Assembly (NCBI GenBank): GCA_036940085.1
Contig: JALLBK010000956.1
Coordinates: forward strand, 1 to 27,300
DNA length: 27,300 bases
From: Discostella pseudostelligera
Taxonomy: Eukaryota; Bacillariophyta; Thalassiosirophyceae; Thalassiosirales; Thalassiosiraceae
Direction: 5' to 3'
Shown here: positions 1 through 10,700 of the stretch, in pieces
Layout: every line of letters begins with the position of its first letter
Numbering within the stretch: position 1 is the first letter of the stretch
The notes under the pieces: generated by a model
What the model saw: the letters and a program-made list of their open reading frames with translations, nothing else
What the model was told of the DNA's origin: nothing
Database searches by the model: none
Translations under genes and position numbers: made by a program

Positions 1-70
1 TGCACCTCTGCACCTCTGCACCTCTGCACCTCTGCACCTCTGCACCTTTGCACCTTTGCACCTGCACCTC
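1..70. repeat. 8-bp tandem repeat TGCACCTC
   Basis: Five perfect copies of TGCACCTC fill positions 1-40, two TGCACCTT variants follow (41-56), then a shortened copy TGCACC (57-62) and one more TGCACCTC (63-70). The array touches the left edge of the window, so its full length cannot be seen. It is non-coding minisatellite DNA; no gene overlaps it. Confidence 0.95.
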
Positions 71-150
71 AACCTGCACGATCATCTCTGCTGAACCGAA
101 CCTGAACCTCAACCTGCACGATCATCTCTGCTGAACCGAACCTGAACCTC
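71..150. repeat. Two perfect 40-bp tandem copies
   Basis: Positions 71-110 and 111-150 are identical 40-bp units that begin AACCTGCACGATCATCTCTG and end CCTGAACCTC. They contain the same CCTGCAC and ACCTC words as the 8-bp array to the left, so the larger unit probably grew out of the smaller one. More degenerate TGCACCT words continue to about position 216. Confidence 0.95.
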
Positions 151-935
151 AGCAACTCTGCAACTCTTCACATCTGCACCTCCTGCACCTTTTTACTTTT
201 GCACTTTCTCTGCACCAGGTGAAGTCACCACATAATCACCTAGTACTATCTCTTTCATGCTAGATCATGCTGGAGATGATTGGAACTCATGATCCCCAAT
301 GATAACCAAGTGAAGGATGTGAAAGAATCACTCTTTATATATCATGGATCATGGAACACAGCAGTCATCATCATCACTTAACCAGACCCACTTTAACTTT
401 ACTAGGAGTAGCATGGGTCCAGAGCAGATCAATCATGAGCATCATCACTCATTTTTTGCAATAGTATGCAAGAGGAGGAGGTCCAAAAAGGTTGATGAAG
501 CCTCTCTACCAAACCAGTGACCACGCAGAGTACGACGGACAGGAGGTATTCCGTCTGTCCTTACCACGACGATTGAGGGAGAGGGTGTATGGAGATGGTT
601 GGCGAGAGTTGCGAGAAAGACAGCAATGAAGTGGTCTAAAATAGTCTGAAATAGAATTTGAACTCTTCGTCCCGCCAAAAAGTTGGTGCACATGTTGCTT
701 GTTGCCGATGCGATGCCGGCGATGCGATCTTCCCACACACAATAGTAAACAATCAATGACAATGACAATGGCAGTGGCACTATCGTATGCTCTCCCTGCC
801 AATGCTCGCATCATCCTACCCCCGTACAACGCCGACTTCCAATGCATAACCAGGCAGAGTGACATCCGTTATTGGCCGCATCATCCGTCCCGCTGACTTT
901 AATTTGCCGCAGAATCTTGATATTGATACGGTATC
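151..935. other. Spacer upstream of the coiled-coil gene, no convincing gene
   Basis: This stretch holds decayed copies of the left repeats up to about 216 and an AT-rich TATATAT word near 336-342. There are also several short open frames on both strands (for example + 699-896 and - 445-780) with no recognisable domain. The AT-rich word lies almost 600 bp from the next start codon, so I do not call it a promoter. The region presumably contains the promoter and 5' leader of the coiled-coil gene, but no element can be pinned down. Confidence 0.5.
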
Positions 936-3900
936 ATGTCGACCCCTCCTCCGACGGAAACCAAAGATGATAACATCGAGACCATCACAGTAAGGAGCGA
1001 TCATGCCGATGACAAAGAGAATGTCGTTTTGGGTGACAATACGGCAGACGAGAACGATGCTGACATGAATCTTTCTTCGAGCCACATCGAACAAGAGCTG
1101 CAGCAGTTACAACAACAGCAGCTTCAGATGCAACGTCGCGAAGATCGGGGGGAGGAAGAATACGAACGTGCCGTCCGCCGGGCCCTCACTGAAAACGAAT
1201 ACGTAAAACAAATCAATTCCCAACTCATTGCTAAATTAAATGCCGTCACTTCCGAGAATGAAGCATCCAAGGGGAGTATTCACAAGCTAACCAACGTTTG
1301 CCAAGGAATGAAGGAATTAATTGTCCAATTGGCCAATGCCAAAGATTCGTCCGATAGCAAGGTGCGAGAATTGGAAAAGATATCCCGTCGGAAGGATGGG
1401 AAGGTTGTGACATTGGCCAAATTGGAGGCATTGGAAATTGGACAACGTTCCATGGATGAGATGGTATCTGCCTTGCACAAATCGTTGGATGTGGCATGTC
1501 GGGAACGAGATGAGGCATTGTCATCAGCGGCCGAAGAGGCGAAGGAACACAATAGCATTGCTGATGAATTGGAGAGGAAACTTGCACTGGTTACCAAAGA
1601 GAGAGAAAATTGGGAGGAGAAGTACCATGAATCATCCAAGATGTTGGCGGAGGTTACAGAGGAGCGGGATACGTTAAAGGTCAAGTGGGATGAGGGGGTG
1701 GAGACGGTGTTCATCTCGAAAAAGAATGAAGAAGATTGGGAGATGAAATGCAGTGAATTAGACGAAGAATTGAAGCAGGTTGCATCGGAACGGAATTCCC
1801 TAAGGAAGGATATGGATAGCAAGTGTGAAGATTGGGACACGAAATACGGTGAATTGACCACACAATTGCAACAAATGACAGCGGAACGGAATTCCCTAAG
1901 CGAGGAGATTGAGAGCAAGTGCGGTGAATTGGCTGAACAATTACGACAAGTTACATCGGAACGGAATACTCTGAGTGAGGAGATGCGCAATAAGTCTAAA
2001 AGTTGGGAGGCAAAACATGGAGAATTGGCCGAACAATTGAAGGAGCTTACATTGGAACGGAATGCCCTTAGTGAGGCACTTGACAACAATATGCAAGCTT
2101 ATTCGGCCGAGAAGAAGGAGTTAGAAGAGACGATTGATCTTTTGGCACGGGATAGTGATGAGTGGCAAGACAAGTACAATAAATCTGGCGACGAATTGGT
2201 GAAAATAACTGACGCGTGTGATGGTCTACAGATTGCGCTACAAGATGCACGAGAGTCGATGAATGATTCGAAGCGGATGTGCGAGGAACTAAGTGCGGAA
2301 AAAGCCTCATTGCAGAAGGAGATAATAGACTTGACGAACAAAGTTGATGAAGAATCGTCAGCGAAGAGTTCGTTGCAACTAGAGGTTGACTCCCTGCATA
2401 GCAAGATTGAAGAAATCAACGCTGATAATTCTGCAGTAGTCGGTAACCTACGACTGGATTTAGAGAGTGCTAGTACATCACTCATCGAAGCTTCAACGGC
2501 GAGAGATGCCACGTCAGCTGAAAATGGGTCTTTGAGGCAGGATATTGAGCTTCTCGAGAAGGAGAGGGATGATTGGCAATCGAAGTACAATGAATCCGCC
2601 AATGATTTAGTCAATATCGCAACAGCACGGGGTGGTCTAGAGTTAGAGCTTCAAGGTGTCCGTAAGTCAATGAATGATTCGAAGCGGATGTGCGAGGAAC
2701 TCACGTCCGAAAGAGCCTCATTGCAGATGGAGATAGTGAATTTGACGAACAAGGTTGATGAACAATCGTCGGCGATGAATACTTTGAAACTAGAGGTTGA
2801 CTCCCTGCATAGCAAGATTGAAGAAATCACTGCAGCCAATGCTGTAGAAGTCGGTAACTTACGGCAGGAGTTAGAAAGTGCCAGTGCATCTCTCGTCGAA
2901 GCCTCAAGCGCGAGGGATACCAAGACGGCTGAAAATGGGTCTTTGAGGCAGGATATTGAGCTCCTGGAGAAGGAGAGGGGTGATTGGCAACACAAATACA
3001 ACGAAACCGCCAACGAATTGGTCAATATCGCAACAGCACGGGATAGTTTAGAGTCTGAGCTTCAAATTGTTCGTAACTCAGTGAATGATTCGAAACGGAA
3101 GTGTGAGGAACTCACGTCTGAAAAAGCCTCACTGCAGAAGGAGATCGAGGACTTGACGAACAAGGTTGATGAACAATCGTCGGTGAATAGTGCCCTGCGT
3201 GTCCAGGTGGAAGAAATCACCGCTGCCAAAGAACTAAAAGTCGATAACCTACGGTGTGAGTTGGAAACTGCCAGCGCATCTCTCGTCGAAGCCTCAACCG
3301 CGAGGGATACCATGTCAGCCGAACTTGGGCCGTTGAAGCAGGAGTTAGCCTTTTTCGCGAAGGATAGTGTGCACTGGCATGAAAAATTCGTCAAATGTGC
3401 CAATGATTTGGCGGAGCTCAAATCGAAAGGCAGCGGTCTGGAGACTGAGCTTCAGGGTGTTCGGGAGACGGTGACTGATTCAAGTCGATTGTGCGAGGAC
3501 CTCACAGCTGAGAAAGCATCAATGCAGAAGGAAATAGCCGACTTAACGACGAAGATAGATGAGCACTCTGCGACGAATAGTTCTCTGCAACAAGAGATTG
3601 ACTACCTTCAGTACAAAGTGGAGGCTATTAAACTTGCAAAAGAACGCGAGGTCGGAAATCTACGGCAAGAACTCGAAAGTGTCAGTTCATCACTCATTGG
3701 AGCTTCAAGTGAGAAAGATAATCTGCTGGCCGAGACCAATTCCCTAAGGGAACGAATTCTCACCCTAGAGGCCGACATTACTTCATCGTCTCAAATCACA
3801 CGTCGGCTTGAGTGCGCCGATGCCAAGAATGAGTCTCTTGCAAGTGAGATGAATTATGTCAAGAGCGAAAACAGCTCATTGCAACAACAGATTCAGAACC

Positions 3901-6900
3901 TCCAAGTCTATGTGTCCGAAATCACTGCTTGCCATGATGATTCAATTGAAGTTATTTCACCGACTCACATGCAACAGGCCGAGAACGAGTATCTGTCGAG
4001 AGAACGGGAGGAGCTGGCAACGAAAAATGACGCTCTGCAACAGAATTATGATATCCTACAAAGCAAGCTAACCGAAATCACCGCTGCGAAAGAGTCTGCT
4101 GCGGAAGCATTCCAAATCACCGTCGACGGATTACGTGCGCAACTAGCAGAGAGAGAACGGATGGGCGAGGAGATGACGCAGCAGCTGAACGACACCAAAA
4201 TTGGGGCAAGTCGGGAGCAGGAACAACTTCAATCGAAGATATCATTACTCAAGGCAGATTTGTATCAATCCAGTCAGGAAGCGGATAGGCTGCGAAGTGA
4301 AATGGAATTGTTAGAAAGGAGCCAAGCAGAATCACATGCGCGCGCGGAACATGACAAAGTTGACTACGAAGAGCAAATTAAGTCTTTGAATCTAACGCTT
4401 GATTCAGTTAAGGAGAAGGTTATATCACTCGAGGTTGATCTAATCGAATCGAAGCAAGAAGAGGAGAGGCTTCGTGGTGCCATGACATTAATGGAAAGCA
4501 GTCATGCCGATGCGCTGGCCCAGTTGGAAGCCGAAAAGGCTGCCTCGCTTGGACAACTGAAGTCTTTGAGCATTGCGATTGATTCTGAGAAGGAAATAAC
4601 CAGTCGGGAGCAGGAACAACTTCGATCTAAGATATCATCACTTGAGGTGGATTTGCTCCAATCCAGTCAGGAAGTAGATAGGCTGCGAAGTGAAATGGAA
4701 TTGTTAGAAAGGAGCCAAGCAGAATCACGTGCGCGCGCGGAACATGACAAAGTCGACTACGAAGAGCAAATTAAGTCTTTGACTCTGACGCTTGATTCTG
4801 TAAAGGAGAAGGTTACATCACTCGAGGCGGATCTCCTCAAATCGAAGCAGGAAGAGGATAGGCTTCGTGGTGCCGTAACATTAATGGAGAGCAGTCATAC
4901 CGATGCGCTGGCCCAGTTGGAGGCCGAAAAGGCTGCCTCGCTTGGAAAAGTGAAGTCTTTGAGCATTGCGATTGATTCTGAGAAGGAAATAACCAGTCGG
5001 GAGCAGGAACAACTTCGATCTAAGATATCATCACTTGAGGTGGATTTGCTTCACTCCAGTCAGGAAGTGGATAGGCTGCGAGCCGAGATGGAAATATCTA
5101 GCCGAGAACTGGAACAACTCCAATTGAAGATATCTCTACTCGAGGCGGATCTACTCCATTCAAAGCGGGAAGAGGATATGCTGCGAAGTGATATGGCCTT
5201 GCTGGAAAGCAAACATGCAGTATCACTCTCGTACATGGAGCACGACAAGGCTAACTTTCAAGAGACATTGAAGTCATTGAAACTGACGAATGATGCTGAC
5301 ATGGAGAGGGCTGTCCGGGAGGAAAACCAACTGAAATCAAAGATTGAAACAATCGAGGCGGAGTTGTTTGCTTCAAAGACGGAAGCTGATCGACTTCGTG
5401 TTGCCATGACATTGCTGGAGAGAAGTCATCTCAAGGCATTGGCTCGCTTGGAGGACGAGAAAGTGGATTTACAATCCAACGTGAAATCTTCGAGTTTGTC
5501 GCTTGATGTGCTCAAAGAAGAGACTACTCGGGAGGCGGAGCATCTCAAATCTAAGATCGCATCCCTTGAGGACGAGCTGTATAGATCAACAGAGGAGGCT
5601 AAGAGTCTGCGATTTGCCATGGAGATGTTAGAAAGCAGCCACACTGCGAATGTGACGAATTTATTATCACGTTTAGAAGAACGGAAAGATCAGGAGCTAG
5701 CCCAGGGACAAGCAATGAACCGGCGAATTGAAGAGCTTACTACCGATATTGAGAACGCAATTAAAAAACTCGCCGATGCTCATGTTGTATTCGAAGATCA
5801 GAAGGCTGATTTGTTGAAGGCTTTAGATGAAAAAAGTCTGATCATCAACAAGTTGGAGGACAAAATTCAGGAGCTCGATGAATCGAAGAACGATGCTTGT
5901 TGGGACAAGGAACAGCTATCCTCTCGGATTGCATCACTCGAGGCTGATCTTGTTCAATCAATGCAAGACGAGGAGAGTGTACGCAATGCTATGAAGTCAC
6001 TAGAGAATAGTGATGCCGATATGCGCGCGCGTTTTGAAGATGAAATCAATGACTTTCAGGCTCGGATTGCGTCCCTAACCGAAAAATCAGCCTCCGAAAA
6101 GATGAATCTCGAGGAAAAGGTGCAAGCGCTTGAGACAAAGACTAAAACTCTCGTCGAAAAGGGAAATGAGCAACACGAGGAAATGAATAATGCCATACAG
6201 AAGGCGAAAACTACGCAGCTGTTCTTAGATGCAAGTAACGAAATCAACGCCTCCCTCATGGACAAGTGTAATGCACTGGAAACTGACGCTCAAAAACATT
6301 TAGAGCAAATTGAGAAGTTGACGTCCTCGATCAACGAAATAGAATCGTCTCTAGCTGTTATGAAGGAGGAGAATGAAAGCCTACGCAATGATATATCCGA
6401 GGCTAAACGTGAAAGAGACCAAGCGATGACCAAGGTGGAAGGGCTTTCTAAGGAGCTGAATCTCACTGCAATCGCTCTCTCAGAAGTTCAGGAATTGATC
6501 AGTAAAGATCAAATCCAAGCCGCAGAGACTCAGCAGCAATTGAAATCTCTCGAAGCCGAGAAGAAAATGCTCGAGGAATCGATTACTTCAATCAGAAGCG
6601 ACAAAGAAAATATTAATCAGCAGCTGGAGTTTTCGAGGCAAGAAGCAGAGGATTTCAGGCGCAAGCTGGAATCATCCGAGACTCTAGCTGAATCAATGAC
6701 AAATCGATGTGAACTTGTTGAATCAGAAGTCCAGACTTCCAAACAAGCAGTTCTTGATCTCAAAGATAAGTTAGAGACTTCGGAATCTCTCGCCAAGACA
6801 TTGGAGGACAAATGCGATCAACTCAGGAGCACAATCGCCGAGCTAACCACCAAATCGAACGAAGCTGATGCATTGGTAAAAGTTCTACAGCTGGAAAACC

Positions 6901-7562
6901 ATCGCAACATAGCCAGATGTAGACAGCAAGATGAGAGAAGCAACAGTGAAATCGTGTGCCTGGAGAATATAATCAAGTCCTTAAAAACGGAATACGAAGC
7001 ATTCAAAGTTGAAGCAAAAGCTGCCGCGACCGCGCAATTGAAATCATGCGAGGCCAAGTTGGAATCACTTTATTCGGTAGATGGCAATAGGAGTCCTCGT
7101 GCGCAAGATCGAACGTTTGACGATATGATAACGATATTACGAAAGGATCGCTTCCTTTTGATAGAAAAATCGAGGTCAACTGCGAAACAGCTGGAAACAG
7201 CTCAAAAAGAAATATCGGCTCTGGAGCATGCTGTCGCGTCGCTGAGGAAAGAGTTCGAAACCTTCAGAGTGGAGACTGAAGTTGCAGCCACATCACAAAT
7301 ACGACTGTTTAAGGCGAAATTGGAGCCGCTTTGTTCGTTCAGGGAAGGTTGTTCTCCCAAAATGCATGAGAAGACATTCGAAGATATGATAGAGATGATA
7401 CAAAATGAGCTATCCAGCGTTGCGAATGAATTGGAATTAGCAAAGGACGAGAAGCTAGTCTTAGATGAACAGGTCTGCATTCTTTCGACCGAGGTGTCAA
7501 AGTTTAAGCTGCAAAACAAGGGCTTGCTCAAAGCCTTGGATGATATAACGAAGAATCTGTGA
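936..7562 (+). CDS. Giant coiled-coil protein with internal tandem duplications
   Basis: This single uninterrupted frame encodes 2208 residues, starting at ATG 936 and ending with TGA at 7560-7562. After an acidic, polar N-terminus of about 50 residues and a Gln-rich patch (residues about 53-65), nearly the whole protein is Glu/Lys/Leu/Ser-rich with heptad-like spacing, typical of a long parallel coiled coil. I see no signal peptide, membrane segment, ATPase motif or globular domain. Internal repeats stand out: early units of roughly 35-43 residues with a DW..KY.EL...L.Q.T.ERN pattern (nt about 1726-2090), a 411-bp period (from about 2261), a 393-bp period (4209-5090) and a 261-bp pair near the C-terminus. 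Golgi tethers, centrosome or basal-body scaffolds and SMC-like rods share this composition, so the function cannot be assigned. The gene converges on the myosin gene with 168 bp between stop codons. The lack of introns over 6.6 kb contrasts with its neighbours. The open frame is secure; the role is unknown. Confidence 0.93.
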   Translation: MSTPPPTETKDDNIETITVRSDHADDKENVVLGDNTADENDADMNLSSSHIEQELQQLQQQQLQMQRREDRGEEEYERAVRRALTENEYVKQINSQLIAKLNAVTSENEASKGSIHKLTNVCQGMKELIVQLANAKDSSDSKVRELEKISRRKDGKVVTLAKLEALEIGQRSMDEMVSALHKSLDVACRERDEALSSAAEEAKEHNSIADELERKLALVTKERENWEEKYHESSKMLAEVTEERDTLKVKWDEGVETVFISKKNEEDWEMKCSELDEELKQVASERNSLRKDMDSKCEDWDTKYGELTTQLQQMTAERNSLSEEIESKCGELAEQLRQVTSERNTLSEEMRNKSKSWEAKHGELAEQLKELTLERNALSEALDNNMQAYSAEKKELEETIDLLARDSDEWQDKYNKSGDELVKITDACDGLQIALQDARESMNDSKRMCEELSAEKASLQKEIIDLTNKVDEESSAKSSLQLEVDSLHSKIEEINADNSAVVGNLRLDLESASTSLIEASTARDATSAENGSLRQDIELLEKERDDWQSKYNESANDLVNIATARGGLELELQGVRKSMNDSKRMCEELTSERASLQMEIVNLTNKVDEQSSAMNTLKLEVDSLHSKIEEITAANAVEVGNLRQELESASASLVEASSARDTKTAENGSLRQDIELLEKERGDWQHKYNETANELVNIATARDSLESELQIVRNSVNDSKRKCEELTSEKASLQKEIEDLTNKVDEQSSVNSALRVQVEEITAAKELKVDNLRCELETASASLVEASTARDTMSAELGPLKQELAFFAKDSVHWHEKFVKCANDLAELKSKGSGLETELQGVRETVTDSSRLCEDLTAEKASMQKEIADLTTKIDEHSATNSSLQQEIDYLQYKVEAIKLAKEREVGNLRQELESVSSSLIGASSEKDNLLAETNSLRERILTLEADITSSSQITRRLECADAKNESLASEMNYVKSENSSLQQQIQNLQVYVSEITACHDDSIEVISPTHMQQAENEYLSREREELATKNDALQQNYDILQSKLTEITAAKESAAEAFQITVDGLRAQLAERERMGEEMTQQLNDTKIGASREQEQLQSKISLLKADLYQSSQEADRLRSEMELLERSQAESHARAEHDKVDYEEQIKSLNLTLDSVKEKVISLEVDLIESKQEEERLRGAMTLMESSHADALAQLEAEKAASLGQLKSLSIAIDSEKEITSREQEQLRSKISSLEVDLLQSSQEVDRLRSEMELLERSQAESRARAEHDKVDYEEQIKSLTLTLDSVKEKVTSLEADLLKSKQEEDRLRGAVTLMESSHTDALAQLEAEKAASLGKVKSLSIAIDSEKEITSREQEQLRSKISSLEVDLLHSSQEVDRLRAEMEISSRELEQLQLKISLLEADLLHSKREEDMLRSDMALLESKHAVSLSYMEHDKANFQETLKSLKLTNDADMERAVREENQLKSKIETIEAELFASKTEADRLRVAMTLLERSHLKALARLEDEKVDLQSNVKSSSLSLDVLKEETTREAEHLKSKIASLEDELYRSTEEAKSLRFAMEMLESSHTANVTNLLSRLEERKDQELAQGQAMNRRIEELTTDIENAIKKLADAHVVFEDQKADLLKALDEKSLIINKLEDKIQELDESKNDACWDKEQLSSRIASLEADLVQSMQDEESVRNAMKSLENSDADMRARFEDEINDFQARIASLTEKSASEKMNLEEKVQALETKTKTLVEKGNEQHEEMNNAIQKAKTTQLFLDASNEINASLMDKCNALETDAQKHLEQIEKLTSSINEIESSLAVMKEENESLRNDISEAKRERDQAMTKVEGLSKELNLTAIALSEVQELISKDQIQAAETQQQLKSLEAEKKMLEESITSIRSDKENINQQLEFSRQEAEDFRRKLESSETLAESMTNRCELVESEVQTSKQAVLDLKDKLETSESLAKTLEDKCDQLRSTIAELTTKSNEADALVKVLQLENHRNIARCRQQDERSNSEIVCLENIIKSLKTEYEAFKVEAKAAATAQLKSCEAKLESLYSVDGNRSPRAQDRTFDDMITILRKDRFLLIEKSRSTAKQLETAQKEISALEHAVASLRKEFETFRVETEVAATSQIRLFKAKLEPLCSFREGCSPKMHEKTFEDMIEMIQNELSSVANELELAKDEKLVLDEQVCILSTEVSKFKLQNKGLLKALDDITKNL
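2261..3770 (+). repeat. 411-bp coding tandem repeat (137 residues)
   Basis: The word GAATGATTCGAA and its surroundings recur at 2261, 2672 and 3083, exactly 411 bp apart. A fourth, more diverged copy (GACTGATTC) lies at 3473, 390 bp further on. Each unit encodes the same order of blocks: DSKR.CEEL, then a LTNKVDE block, a LRQELESAS block, a LLEKERDDW-type block and a NIATAR block. The fourth copy has lost about seven residues. End points are approximate because the phase of a tandem repeat is arbitrary. Confidence 0.88.
4209..5090 (+). repeat. 393-bp coding tandem repeat (131 residues)
   Basis: AGTCGGGAGCAGGAACAACTTC occurs at 4209, 4602 and 4995 (the last base of this word still matches in all three), exactly 393 bp apart. 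Copies 1 and 2 are full length and identical over long runs. Copy 3 is a partial copy that matches copy 2 almost perfectly for roughly 90 bp and then diverges. The duplicated protein runs from SREQEQL through LLERSQAES and LMESSH to SEKEIT. The high nucleotide similarity, including synonymous sites, points to recent duplication or gene conversion. Confidence 0.9.
6979..7420 (+). repeat. 261-bp coding repeat pair near the C-terminus
   Basis: Two diverged copies can be read in the protein, beginning at about 6990 (EYEAFKVEAKAAATAQL) and 7251 (EFETFRVETEVAATSQI), 261 bp apart. Both continue to a shared motif with SP and then RTFDDMI or KTFEDMI. The nucleotide sequences have drifted well apart, so this duplication is older than the 393-bp one. 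Unlike the rest of the rod, these copies contain Pro, Gly and Cys and may form a distinct C-terminal module. Confidence 0.75.
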
Positions 7563-7730
7563 TGACGACACAAAGATTGCAGAGGTATGGACGCAGAGGA
7601 GGATTGTTGCCATGACGAGTAACATCTACTTATTTCACAAATTATGACTTCATTTTGATACAGACACACATTAGATTCAAACCGAACGAAGAAGTCCACG
7701 CATATGCTACATCGAGGCATCGTAATTCAT

Positions 7731-10700
7731 TCAGATGTGATGCCTTCCTCTCATGCGTTCTCTCAATCCAAACACTTTATCAGAAAAACTCATGATAGAT
7801 GCACGTGATTTTCCAGACACTACACTCTCGTCGCATCCCCTGACCTTTCTGCTATTGAATGGAAGTCCGTTATTTGAATTTTCAAGGTCAAGGGATCTCC
7901 CGTTTTTTGCCACATCATCTTTGGCAATTTGGCTTCGGATCGAATTTTTCACATTGCGGGCGTCGATATCCTCCCTCCTCCTCAAAATACGGTCATCCGC
8001 GCTTCCACTGAAAAATGGATGCTCAAGTGCCTCCCTCAACGTTCTATATCTCTCGTTGACATTGTAATGGAGGAGTTTCCTCAGGATATGTAACGCATGA
8101 TGGTCCTCAGGGTCGACATGCCTCAATGCTCTTCCGAGGCTAGCCTCATCCCACTTGCCTATTTTGCTCAACTCCCCAGCACTCATAGCGCGCTTACCTC
8201 GGCATGCATACGGAGATAGAGGAACACCGCATATAGCTTCATACATGACAACTCCAAAGGCCCAGATGTCATGGGAGGGTCGTGCATGGATGGAGACTAC
8301 CTTGGCTACAATTTCCTTCTTCCCAAGTGGAGCTCGCTTCGACTCCACAACAACAGCCTCGGGTGGATGATAGAAACCACGTTTTGGGTCAGTAGGCGAT
8401 CCAATCGCCTTACTTCCCCCAACACCTAGCAACTTCCAGCGGTTGCCGAACTTGCCAACGTTGTGAGTTCCAAAGTCACTGTGGACCAGTCCATGTTCAT
8501 GCAAATGCAACAAGGATATGCCGATACGTTTCAGTATCTTAGTAGAAAATGATTTGCCGTATTTCCTCATGTCCAACATGAGATTTTCAGCCGTCGTATC
8601 AGCCCCCTCCATGGTGATGCAGTACCCAGGCTCTGCCATTGCTTCGGAGTAGGCCGCATGTTGGACAGTATGGTGGACACTAATAACCGCAGGGACGTAA
8701 TGGCGAGAGAGATCATAATCCTTACGAACCTTCAGCTCTCGCTCGACAATTTCCGAACGACTAGTTAGCTTCGCAATGACCTGCTGTCCCTTTTCTTTCT
8801 TGATTTCCTTCAGTTTCTCATTGATGCTTACTTGAGAGGTCTTGCTCGACAACGAATGGCTCGATCGAGAACTTATACGAGACAATCCTGAGACATGGGA
8901 TGCGTCGTCCCACTCCTCCAAGTAATCGCCATCTTTCTTATTGTCCTCGTGGATGAGGCTCCATTGGCCGTTATCGTGCTTTGGTGGGTCGTACCTCAGA
9001 GCGTAAAAGATTTGGGTATCGCTCTCGGGATTGGAGAATGCTGGGCGTTGGTTCACCACCTCCAATGTGTTAAACAATCTGAGCATCACACGTAGTTCAT
9101 GCTTACAGACAGGAGTTGCACTGGAGAGCGCTATTCGTCCATCTGGACCCTCGACATGTGCCAGCGCAAGAACCTGGGGCTGCGTACACTGCTGTAAAAT
9201 CTTACTCACTACGGGATAATACATGTCGTCCGTATTAGAAACAATGTGATTCCAAGAATATTTGTGGTCTTGATCCTTGGCCTTCACCTTTTCTTTGGTG
9301 TCGATGGGAAGGTCTTGCTTCAATAGATGGTGAACAATGAAGTGAGAGTGCTCGTGTTCAGTTGCGACTTGAATAGGAAGCATTCCAGTTTCCTTATCCA
9401 CAAGGGTCGCAAGCTGTAAGGAAGAGTAGAAGCATTGGAAGATTAGATCAAGAAAAAAGTGATTAATGAGCAAGGTTCACTGAAGACACAGACAAAATCT
9501 CACCTCAGGAGCGTGGTTCAACAAACCAAGTATGACTCTATCATCAGCTCCGTGCTCGAAAGCAAGGTGCAGATTACTATGCCCATCGCCATCCTTAAGT
9601 GTGCAGGCTTCAGGGTACTGCACCAGAAGGTAGTTCAGCACATTTGAATTGCACGTACTTTTAATGGCAATACTCAAAGGTAGATCACCGTTCTTATCCG
9701 TTCGCGATATCGCTGAGGCAAAACAAGTCAGGAGGGTCTTTACCGTTACTTGATCAACGGCCTCGCCATTTCGTAAAAGTAGATGAAGGGGAAGATCTCC
9801 ATTTTCATCGGCACGTTTGGCACTCGAAAAATTCTCTGCGAGGAGACTTGTGATAATGCTCATGTTAGAATGATGACGGCAAGCAACATGCAGAGGTAAT
9901 CCTCCTCCGCTCTCCAGGCTCGGTCGATGGATCATGGTGTATGCACCCTCAGGGGCCTTGGCCAGTAAGAACTTGACGGCCTCAGCAGCATCAAACTCGG
10001 CGGCAACATGAATGGCCTGGCGACCGCTGTTATCAACGTTGTTAACTCCCTCCTTATACGCGCTGTGAACGATTTCGAGCGCAGCAGTGTTATTGTGTGC
10101 CGCGGCATGGTGTAGAGGTAACGCGCCAATTAGATCCTTGTGAAGCAATGCTTTCGGATAGAGAACAAGGACCATATCAACAAGCAGCGTCCAAACGCTT
10201 GGGTGACAGCACATCATGTGCAATAGCATCTCTCCATTTGTTGGGTCCACTTCCTCAGCCAACTCGGGATTTTGATCAAGCATGCTTTCAACGGCGGCCC
10301 ACTTTTCATCGGATACAAGGCTTCGAAGTTGCACCCATTTACTCGTAACCTCAACGACAGCTTGGCACTTCTTCGCCGGAACCAATTGGTGCTCTACACT
10401 CTGCTCATCAAAGGTAATGTTACCAACGAATGATGATTGAGATGGAGATGCAACTGGATCGTACTTTTCCTTCATCATCCGTGCAAGGCGGGCACGAGCC
10501 TGGAACCCTCTCACCAATGCCTGAACGCGCATTACCGAGTAGAGCATGCTGAAGTACCACGTGCGAGTGTTGGCACCACGAATAATGGCTTGGATTTTGA
10601 TGGTTGCGGGGATAAGAATTTCTTTCATCTCCAGGTAAAATAACCTGTCAACATACGCGCGGTACGCTCTTTGGATGGTGATGGCGGCGACGCTCACTTC

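Noticed and set aside
331..345. TATA-like word CTTTATATATC
   Set aside because: It lies about 600 bp from the next start codon with no supporting element; AT-rich words of this kind are expected by chance.
699..896. Short + frame just upstream of the coiled-coil gene with a mildly hydrophobic stretch
   Set aside because: It is only 65 residues, opens at a non-ATG codon, shows no domain, and no splice signal links it to the gene at 936.
1280..3421. A series of long minus-strand frames (for example 1280-2089, 2099-2614, 2651-3025, 3062-3421), Ser/Leu-rich
   Set aside because: They are antisense shadows of the Glu/Lys/Ser-rich repeated coiled-coil gene; they repeat with its 411-bp period and show no domain of their own.
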